Of a stretch of 7,203 bases of DNA, positions 1-5,069 are shown in pieces. This DNA is from Eudoraea sp. (GTDB lineage: Bacteria; Bacteroidota; Bacteroidia; Flavobacteriales; Flavobacteriaceae). Position numbers and translations under genes: made by a program. The notes below the pieces were generated by a model. It searched no databases. It was not told the origin of the DNA and saw only the letters and a program-made list of their open reading frames with translations. The first letter of the stretch is position 1. Each line of letters starts with the position of its first letter. The stretch lies in the NCBI GenBank assembly GCA_013042925.1, contig JABDPH010000375.1, forward strand, positions 1 through 7,203, given 5' to 3'.

Positions 1-648
1 ATTAAAGACCAGGGCATTAACAGCATGTACTATGAGCGTATTATTAGTAGTATGTATCCGGTCAACATGACACCAAACATTATTGAGGAAAGACAACTAA
101 ATGCAATTGCAATGGATGTTTTCTCCAGACTTATGATGGATCGTATTATTTTTATGGGAACAGGAATTAATGACCAGGTGGCCAATATTGTGCAGGCACA
201 ATTACTTTTTCTGGCCAGTGCAGATTCATCAAAAGATATTCAGATTTATATTAACTCTCCGGGAGGTAGCGTCTATGCGGGTCTCGGTATCTATGACACC
301 ATGCAATTTATTAAACCTGATGTGGCTACAATCTGCACAGGAATGGCTGCTTCTATGGCTGCCGTTCTTTTATGCGCCGGCGAAAAAGGTAAACGCAGTG
401 GTTTAACACATTCCAGGGTAATGATACACCAACCAATGTCCGGAGCACAGGGGCAGGCAAGTGATATTGAGATTGCTGCCAAGGAAGTACTTAAAATTAA
501 GGATGAATTATACCATATTATATCTAAACACTCAGGGCAAAAATTTGATAAGGTCTATGAAGACAGTGACCGGGATTATTGGATGAAGGCTAAAGAAGCC
601 ATGGATTATGGTATGATTGATGAAATATTAGAAAGGGATAAAGATTAA
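1..648 (+). CDS. clpP: ATP-dependent Clp protease proteolytic subunit ClpP (5' end outside window)
   Basis: This is the serine peptidase of the ClpP family, which forms a barrel of two heptameric rings and degrades proteins fed to it by ClpX in the cytoplasm. The frame is open from base 1 through eight codons (IKDQGINS) before the first ATG at 25. Those residues match the N-terminal part of Bacteroidota ClpP as I remember it, so the true start is probably about ten codons upstream. Numbering from the ATG at 25, the catalytic triad is Ser110 (in TGMAASMAA), His135 (in RVMIHQP) and Asp184 (in DSDRDYW). The oxyanion-region NSPGGS is at 77-82. All triad spacings agree with E. coli ClpP (Ser97, His122, Asp171). 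Three residues near the active site differ from the usual family sequence: Ala112 after the nucleophile, Thr128 in GLTHSR and Ser139 in QPMSGAQ. clpX follows 96 bases downstream. In related genomes tig often precedes clpP, but that cannot be seen here. Confidence 0.97.
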   Translation: MKDQGINSMYYERIISSMYPVNMTPNIIEERQLNAIAMDVFSRLMMDRIIFMGTGINDQVANIVQAQLLFLASADSSKDIQIYINSPGGSVYAGLGIYDTMQFIKPDVATICTGMAASMAAVLLCAGEKGKRSGLTHSRVMIHQPMSGAQGQASDIEIAAKEVLKIKDELYHIISKHSGQKFDKVYEDSDRDYWMKAKEAMDYGMIDEILERDKD

Positions 649-660
649 TTTCGACGAAAT
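648..660. promoter_or_regulatory. 13-bp dyad just after the clpP stop codon
   Basis: ATTTCG-A-CGAAAT is a perfect inverted repeat with six-base arms and a one-base centre. It starts on the last base of the clpP stop codon. The centre is too tight for a full RNA hairpin, although four A-T pairs around CGACG could form. It could be a protein-binding dyad between clpP and clpX. It could also be chance in AT-rich DNA. No known regulator is assigned. Confidence 0.2.
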
Positions 661-691
661 ACCCATATTTCTAGTGTTATGGGTATGTTTT
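659..691 (+). terminator. Candidate hairpin terminator or attenuator between clpP and clpX
   Basis: Bases 659-667 (ATACCCATA) and 678-686 (TATGGGTAT) form a perfect nine-pair stem with three central G-C pairs and a ten-base loop. A G and four T residues follow at 687-691. It lies ten bases after the clpP stop and would end or reduce transcription from clpP into clpX. The T tract is short, so partial read-through or an RNA-processing role is as likely as full termination. No convincing Bacteroidota-type promoter (TAnnTTTG at -7) was found between the hairpin and clpX, which favours read-through. Confidence 0.45.
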
Positions 692-744
692 AATGAACCA
701 AAATAGCTTTTGTTTCGTTATTGTTTAGAAATCTAGTATAAATT

Positions 745-1980
745 ATGGCTAAGGAAAATCTGGAATGTTCTTTTTGCGGAAGAAAAAAACCTGAGACAAA
801 TCTATTGATAGCAGGTTTAGATGCACATATATGTGATAGATGTATAGAACAGGCACACGGTATAGTGGCAGAAGAATCGAAGCAATCAAAGAATGATGAC
901 CTGTCTTCTGAACTTATCCTAAAGAAACCTCTTGAAATTAAAGGTTTTCTGGACGCCTATGTCATTGGACAGGAACGCACTAAGAAAGTACTATCAGTAG
1001 CAGTTTATAATCACTACAAAAGACTATTGCAGCCTCACTCCAAAGAGGATGATATAGAGATTCAAAAAAGTAACATTGTGATGGTTGGGCAAACCGGTAC
1101 CGGTAAAACTCTTATGGCCAAAACCATTGCAAAAATGCTTAATGTCCCACTAGCTATTGTTGATGCAACAGTATTAACTGAGGCAGGATATGTAGGTGAA
1201 GATGTTGAAAGTATCCTTACGCGTCTTTTGCAAGCTGCAGATTACAATCTGGAAAAAGCGGAGAGAGGTATTGTTTTCATAGACGAGCTTGATAAAATTG
1301 CCCGTAAAAGTGACAACCCTTCCATTACACGCGACGTTTCCGGAGAAGGCGTACAACAGGGATTGCTAAAATTATTAGAGGGAACCATGGTAAATGTACC
1401 ACCCAAAGGCGGAAGAAAACACCCCGATCAAAAATTTATAGAAGTAAATACAGAAAATATCCTGTTTATCGCCGGTGGAGCTTTTGATGGTATAGAACGG
1501 ATTATTACAAAAAGATTAAATATGCAGGCTATTGGTTATAGTGCTGCTAAAAAAGAAGAAAGTTTGGATAATTCAAACGTACTTCAATATATCATACCAA
1601 AGGATCTGAAAGAATTTGGATTGATTCCTGAAATAATTGGGAGACTACCAGTCCTGACACATATGAATCCTCTGGATGAAAAAACACTGAGAGCTATTTT
1701 AACTGAGCCCAAAAATGCAATAATAAAACAGTATGAAAAACTATTTGCCATGGATGGCATTAGCTTTAAAATTACTGACCAAGCTTTGGATTATATTGTA
1801 GAAAAAGCAGTTGAATACAAATTAGGAGCCAGAGGTTTACGATCTTTATGCGAAGCCGTCTTTACTGATGCAATGTTTGAGCTTCCCAGCAGTGAAGAAA
1901 CAGAATTTAAGGTTACCAAACCTTATGCAGAGAATAAATTGTCCTTTGAAACTATCAAGAAACTAAAGGCAGTTTCTTAA
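745..1980 (+). CDS. clpX: ATP-dependent Clp protease ATP-binding subunit ClpX
   Basis: ClpX is a hexameric AAA+ unfoldase that recognises tagged proteins, unfolds them with ATP and threads them into ClpP. At 411 residues it is full length. The N-terminal zinc-binding domain has Cys8, Cys11, Cys30 and Cys33. The AAA+ module has Walker A GQTGTGKT at 115-122, the pore-1 loop GYVG at 148-151, Walker B IVFIDEL at 176-182, and the RKH substrate loop at 224-226. The arginine finger is Arg300 in EIIGRLP, and sensor 2 is GARGLR at 361-366. The ClpP-docking tripeptide, IGF in E. coli, reads IGY at 263-265. The ATG at 745 directly precedes the zinc domain and gives the normal N-terminus. No Shine-Dalgarno sequence is visible, only AT-rich DNA. 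The gene follows clpP by 96 bases in the same direction. Its last 26 bases overlap the end of the convergent gene. Confidence 0.98.
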   Translation: MAKENLECSFCGRKKPETNLLIAGLDAHICDRCIEQAHGIVAEESKQSKNDDLSSELILKKPLEIKGFLDAYVIGQERTKKVLSVAVYNHYKRLLQPHSKEDDIEIQKSNIVMVGQTGTGKTLMAKTIAKMLNVPLAIVDATVLTEAGYVGEDVESILTRLLQAADYNLEKAERGIVFIDELDKIARKSDNPSITRDVSGEGVQQGLLKLLEGTMVNVPPKGGRKHPDQKFIEVNTENILFIAGGAFDGIERIITKRLNMQAIGYSAAKKEESLDNSNVLQYIIPKDLKEFGLIPEIIGRLPVLTHMNPLDEKTLRAILTEPKNAIIKQYEKLFAMDGISFKITDQALDYIVEKAVEYKLGARGLRSLCEAVFTDAMFELPSSEETEFKVTKPYAENKLSFETIKKLKAVS

Positions 1981-2521
1981 AACTAAGAGTATTTTTTAAT
2001 AGGCCCTGCAGCAAATTCAAACTTACCTTTTGGATTATTTTGTCATCACTATATAATTCCCTGCCGAACTTAGGTACAATTTCCATATTGACATCCATTT
2101 CGGATGCCCATTTAGCCGTCGGTTTATCCTCCTGATATTCACCGTAAAGCAAATTAATCTTACAGTCAGGTTTTTCAGTTTGTAAATGGAGGTTTAAAGG
2201 AGAAACTGCGGTTAGCGATTTTATGGGCAGACCACGTAATGCAGCATTCCAGGCAATAATACCACCTGCACAAAAAGTGAGGTAATGACTTTCTTCTCTT
2301 TCTTTTTTTAAAAGTTGAGCTAATGCCGTATTCATGCCTCCTTTACTAAACGCTTCACAGACGTTTTCAGCTGTATAGTCATCAAGTTTTATATCGGAAA
2401 GCTGAAGGCTGTCATAAAAAACAATATCAAAATATTGTTGTAAATAACCTAAATACGAAGTTATCCATAGTCCTTTTTTCGCGCCCCACATATCGGATAA
2501 AACAACCAGTCGTTCTGCCAT
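1955..2521 (-). CDS. Alpha/beta-hydrolase-like protein with degenerate catalytic triad
   Basis: This 188-residue protein resembles small alpha/beta-hydrolase-fold proteins that I recall from Flavobacteriia, which begin with a similar LVVLSDMWG segment; here it is at 5-13. The family has a nucleophile elbow of the type G-x-S-x-G-G followed by an AW-rich helix. Here the elbow is [11 protein letters not shown] at 81-91, so Cys84 sits where serine is expected and Thr82 replaces the first glycine. A Cys elbow also occurs in dienelactone hydrolases (GxCxGG), which keep Asp and His. The region near the expected acid reads LLYGE at 124-128. The place where relatives carry histidine (HEFY-like) reads GRELY at 153-157, with Arg154. 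I infer an altered or lost hydrolase activity; the substrate is unknown. There is no signal peptide or membrane segment. Its 3' end overlaps clpX by 26 bases, and the GH3 gene lies 159 bases upstream on the same strand. The fold is fairly certain, the function is not. Confidence 0.8.
   Translation of the reverse strand: MAERLVVLSDMWGAKKGLWITSYLGYLQQYFDIVFYDSLQLSDIKLDDYTAENVCEAFSKGGMNTALAQLLKKEREESHYLTFCAGGIIAWNAALRGLPIKSLTAVSPLNLHLQTEKPDCKINLLYGEYQEDKPTAKWASEMDVNMEIVPKFGRELYSDDKIIQKVSLNLLQGLLKNTLSFKKLPLVS
1957..1978. terminator. Hairpin at the overlapping clpX / hydrolase 3' ends (candidate)
   Basis: AAGAAACT (1957-1964) and AGTTTCTT (1971-1978) form a perfect eight-pair stem with a six-base loop, inside the overlap of the two convergent genes and including part of the clpX stop codon. 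The stem has only two G-C pairs. On the plus strand a run of six T residues lies 13 bases further on (1992-1997), which is too far for a classic terminator. It may help end transcription from clpX, or it may simply reflect the two coding sequences. Confidence 0.3.
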
Positions 2522-2680
2522 AAATGTGATGTTTATTAATAATCGGGTTAAGTTAGGACCTGCAATGTGACTATTAATATACTATTCCCAGAATTTTTTG
2601 GATTAATTGGTGTATTTCATCGATATAGTAGCTTAATCAATGGTGTCAAGAAGCAAGGGGAGCTATAACTATGAATGGAT
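2522..2680. other. Intergenic region between GH3 and hydrolase-like genes
   Basis: This 159-base gap separates two genes on the minus strand and is longer than typical operon spacing. It holds the duplicated TATTAAT/TCACATT motif near the hydrolase start. I see no strong terminator after the GH3 stop, no small reading frame with a recognisable product and no Bacteroidota TAnnTTTG promoter box. The two genes may be transcribed together or separately; the sequence does not settle it. Confidence 0.6.
2523..2579. repeat. Two copies of a composite motif upstream of the hydrolase-like gene
   Basis: Read on the minus strand, TATTAAT-N2-TCACATT and TATTAAT-N5-TCACATT occur in tandem. On the plus strand the AATGTGA boxes are at 2523-2529 and 2564-2570, and the ATTAATA boxes at 2535-2541 and 2573-2579. 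The proximal copy ends one base from the ATG of the hydrolase-like gene (CAT at 2519-2521), and its AT box lies in the ten-base palindrome TTATTAATAA (2533-2542). It could be a pair of operator sites. The half-site spacing differs by three bases between copies, so chance in AT-rich DNA is possible. Confidence 0.35.
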
Positions 2681-4195
2681 TTAGCTGTTCATTTCCAACA
2701 ATTCATCTACATAAATTCTTTCATTGGATAATCGCGGAATCTTGTGCTGGCCACCCAGTTTTCCTTTAGACTTTAACCAATCATAGAAGAGGTTTTTCCT
2801 TGCCATATGAACTTTGGGCATTTTTAATGTCATACTATTGTACCTCTTTGCCTCATAATCAGAATTTAATGATTTAAGGGCATTGTCCAATACTTCTGTA
2901 AAGTATTGAATTTCTTCAGGAGCCTTACGGAATTCAATAATCCATTCATGGGCCCCTTTTTCATTTTGTGACATAAAAATTGGTGCGGCCGTATAATCCA
3001 TTATTTCAGCACCGGTCTTCTGACAACTATTTTTAAGTGCCTCTTCAGCATTTTCAATTATGAGCTCCTCGCCAAAGGCATTGATATGGTGTTTTGTTCT
3101 ACCTGTAACCTTTATCCTATATGGATTGGTAGAAGTAAAACGAATGGTATCGCCTATGGAATGACGCCAAAGTCCTGAATTTGTCGTAATGATAATGGCG
3201 TAATTCTGATTCTCCTCAACCTCCCATAGCGGAAGTACTTTCTGATCTGGAAGACCATAGGATTCCATCGGAATGAATTCGTAAAAAATTCCATAATCAA
3301 GCATTAACAATAAATCATCTGCATTATTCCGGTCCTGAATGGCAAAAAATCCCTCCGAGGCATTATAAATCTCATAATAGTTGAAATTCCTTTTTGGCAA
3401 CAGATTATGATATTGCTCCAGATATGGATTAAAACTTACGCCGCCATGGAAATATACTTCAAGATTATCCCATACCTCAAACAAGTTATTCTTACCCGTT
3501 TCTTCCAGTACTTTGTTTAATAGAACCAACATCCAGGATGGAACACCGGCCAAACTGGTAACATTTTCCTGTATGCTTTCCTGTATAATAGCATTCATTT
3601 TAGTTTCCCATTCGCTCATAAGAGAAACCCTGCTGCTAGGGGTACTACTCAACTCTGCCCAGAAAGGCATGTTATCTATTAAAATGGCTGATAGATCGCC
3701 AAAAAATGTACCGTTATCTTCATATAATTCCTTACTCCCTCCAAGGCGAAGACTTTTGCCCGTGAATAACTGTGAATTCTCATTGTTGTTTAAGTACAGA
3801 CACAATAAGTCCTTACCCGATTTATAATGGCAATCTTCCAAAGCCTCAGCACTTACCGGAATAAATTTACTTTTAGCATTGGTTGTTCCACTACTTTTTG
3901 CAAACCACTTAATGGCTGTTGGCCAAAAAATATTTTGTTCTCCTCTTCTGGTACGCTCTATTAGGGGTTCTATTTCCTCATAGGAACTGATAGGAATCCG
4001 CTCCGCAAAAGCCTTATAACTCGTAATTGAGCTAAATTCGTGTTCCCTGCCAATCTTTGTGTTTTCAGCAATTCCCAATAATTGAAACAAAACTTCCTCC
4101 TGTACTTCTGCAGGGTACTTCAGAAAAAGTTCTATCTGGTGATAGCGCTTTTTCAAAAGCCATGAAGCAATAGAATTAAATAAAGGTATCGGCAT
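2681..4195 (-). CDS. GH3 auxin-responsive promoter family protein (acyl-adenylating enzyme)
   Basis: The 504-residue product belongs to the bacterial branch of the GH3 family, related to plant acyl-acid-amido synthetases of the ANL adenylate-forming superfamily. Plant members adenylate a carboxylic acid and transfer it to an amino acid; the substrate of Bacteroidota members is, to my knowledge, not established. Visible motifs are the nucleotide-binding loop KSSGTTNAKSK at 100-110, YNASEG at 277-282, the third ATP motif GLWRHSIGD at 341-349, and GRTKHHINAFGEELI at 365-379 at the start of the C-terminal domain. The conserved C-terminal segment is KLGGQHKIPRL at 479-489. Length and start (MPIPLFNSIASWLLKKR) match homologues as I recall them. 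His345 sits where family members usually have Tyr. No signal peptide is seen; it is probably cytoplasmic. The start faces the DUF2797 gene across 79 bases. The upstream DNA is A-rich without a Shine-Dalgarno sequence. Confidence 0.94.
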   Translation of the reverse strand: MPIPLFNSIASWLLKKRYHQIELFLKYPAEVQEEVLFQLLGIAENTKIGREHEFSSITSYKAFAERIPISSYEEIEPLIERTRRGEQNIFWPTAIKWFAKSSGTTNAKSKFIPVSAEALEDCHYKSGKDLLCLYLNNNENSQLFTGKSLRLGGSKELYEDNGTFFGDLSAILIDNMPFWAELSSTPSSRVSLMSEWETKMNAIIQESIQENVTSLAGVPSWMLVLLNKVLEETGKNNLFEVWDNLEVYFHGGVSFNPYLEQYHNLLPKRNFNYYEIYNASEGFFAIQDRNNADDLLLMLDYGIFYEFIPMESYGLPDQKVLPLWEVEENQNYAIIITTNSGLWRHSIGDTIRFTSTNPYRIKVTGRTKHHINAFGEELIIENAEEALKNSCQKTGAEIMDYTAAPIFMSQNEKGAHEWIIEFRKAPEEIQYFTEVLDNALKSLNSDYEAKRYNSMTLKMPKVHMARKNLFYDWLKSKGKLGGQHKIPRLSNERIYVDELLEMNS

Positions 4196-4229
4196 TTTTG
4201 GGTATCTTTAATGGCTTAAACCTAACGGA

Positions 4230-4263
4230 TAAAGTTAGTATTTTCAAATGAATTTTTAACAAA
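4230..4263 (-). promoter_or_regulatory. Candidate Bacteroidota-type promoter for the GH3 gene
   Basis: On the minus strand, TTTG (plus-strand 4260-4263) is followed after 22 bases by TAACTTTA (4230-4237). This matches seven bases counting the two free positions, but misses the final G of the Bacteroidota -7 consensus TAnnTTTG; the spacing is within the loose range described for Flavobacterium. Transcription would start roughly 30 bases before the GH3 ATG. A small inverted repeat, CTAAC-N7-GTTAG (4222-4238), overlaps the -7 box and could be an operator. No comparable promoter was found for the divergent DUF2797 gene. Confidence 0.3.
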
Positions 4264-4274
4264 AATCACGATTC

Positions 4275-5069
4275 ATGCGTTACGAGGGTGTATTGCGCAA
4301 GATGCAATCTGAAATGGGCCAACCTATTCAGTATTATTTGATATTTAATGAAGACTTCTTAAATGTCAACCAGGTACTGGACAAAGAATTACAAATAAGC
4401 TTTATAAAATACCAATGCCTGAATTGTGAAGAAGACAGGCCTATTTTCAGGCAGGGATATTGTCAAACATGTTTTTTTGAAACTCCTGCTGCCGGTGATT
4501 GGATAATGAGACCAGAACTTAGCACGGCACATTTAGATAAGGAAGACCGCGATTTGGATTATGAAAAGAAAGTGCAATTACAACCTCACATAGTATACCT
4601 TGCAAATTCAAGTAATGTGAAGGTAGGTGTCACAAGGAAATCTCAGATCCCGACCAGATGGATTGATCAGGGAGCACATGAAGCTATTGAAATTGTTGAA
4701 GTACCCAATCGATATTTGGCCGGTATAACAGAACTGGCCTTAAAAGAACATGTCAGCGACAAAACCAATTGGCGCAAAATGCTCACAAATACAATAGAAG
4801 ACGTAGATTTGATTCAATGGCGAAATAAGTTAAGCCAATACATCCCGGATGAAGCTGTTGCCTATTATATAGAAAACAATCAGGAAACCCATATGGAGTT
4901 TCCTGTTTTGCAATATCCTATAAAAGTGAAAAGCCTAAATCTTCAAAAAATAACAACCTTTAAGGGCATCCTTAAAGGAATAAAGGGCCAATACTTAATT
5001 TTTGAAGATAATACCGTGTTTAATATTCGGGGGAATGAGGGTTTGTATGTTGGTCTGGGAATTAGTTAA
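4275..5069 (+). CDS. DUF2797 family protein with zinc motif and GIY-YIG-like core
   Basis: This 264-residue protein is a clear member of the DUF2797 family, whose function is unknown to me. Near the N-terminus is a four-cysteine cluster, Cys48-x2-Cys51 and Cys63-x2-Cys66 (GYCQTC), that looks like a zinc ribbon. The strongly conserved segment FFETPAAGDWIMRPELS is at 67-83. Residues 105-134 read HIVYLA, KVGVT and RWIDQGA in order, and Glu153 follows in ITELALKEHV. The order Tyr, K-V-G-V-T, Arg128, Glu153 resembles a GIY-YIG nuclease core, which suggests nucleic-acid binding or cleavage; this is inference. The C-terminal part (about 215-262) looks beta-rich, with FKGILKGIKGQYLIFEDNTVFN. The start gives the usual MRYEG N-terminus. 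The gene diverges from the GH3 gene, and its stop codon interlocks with that of the AsmA gene in an eight-base overlap. Confidence 0.9.
   Translation: MRYEGVLRKMQSEMGQPIQYYLIFNEDFLNVNQVLDKELQISFIKYQCLNCEEDRPIFRQGYCQTCFFETPAAGDWIMRPELSTAHLDKEDRDLDYEKKVQLQPHIVYLANSSNVKVGVTRKSQIPTRWIDQGAHEAIEIVEVPNRYLAGITELALKEHVSDKTNWRKMLTNTIEDVDLIQWRNKLSQYIPDEAVAYYIENNQETHMEFPVLQYPIKVKSLNLQKITTFKGILKGIKGQYLIFEDNTVFNIRGNEGLYVGLGIS

Noticed and set aside
25..27. ATG at 25 as the clpP start
   Set aside because: The frame is open upstream to base 1, and the preceding residues match the family N-terminus, so this ATG is probably internal.
2523..2570. TGTGA boxes as CRP sites
   Set aside because: Both boxes face the same way, without the TCACA partner at the required spacing, and classic CRP sites are not expected in this phylum.
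2622..2649. TTGACA-N16-TATATC on the minus strand, like an E. coli sigma-70 promoter
   Set aside because: Bacteroidota use a different promoter consensus (TTTG / TAnnTTTG), so the match is probably chance; it also lies about 100 bases from the hydrolase start.
3513..3827. Antisense reading frame inside the GH3 gene
   Set aside because: It lies wholly within a well-supported gene, has no recognisable domain and looks like a shadow frame; the same holds for the plus-strand frames within 5192-6502.
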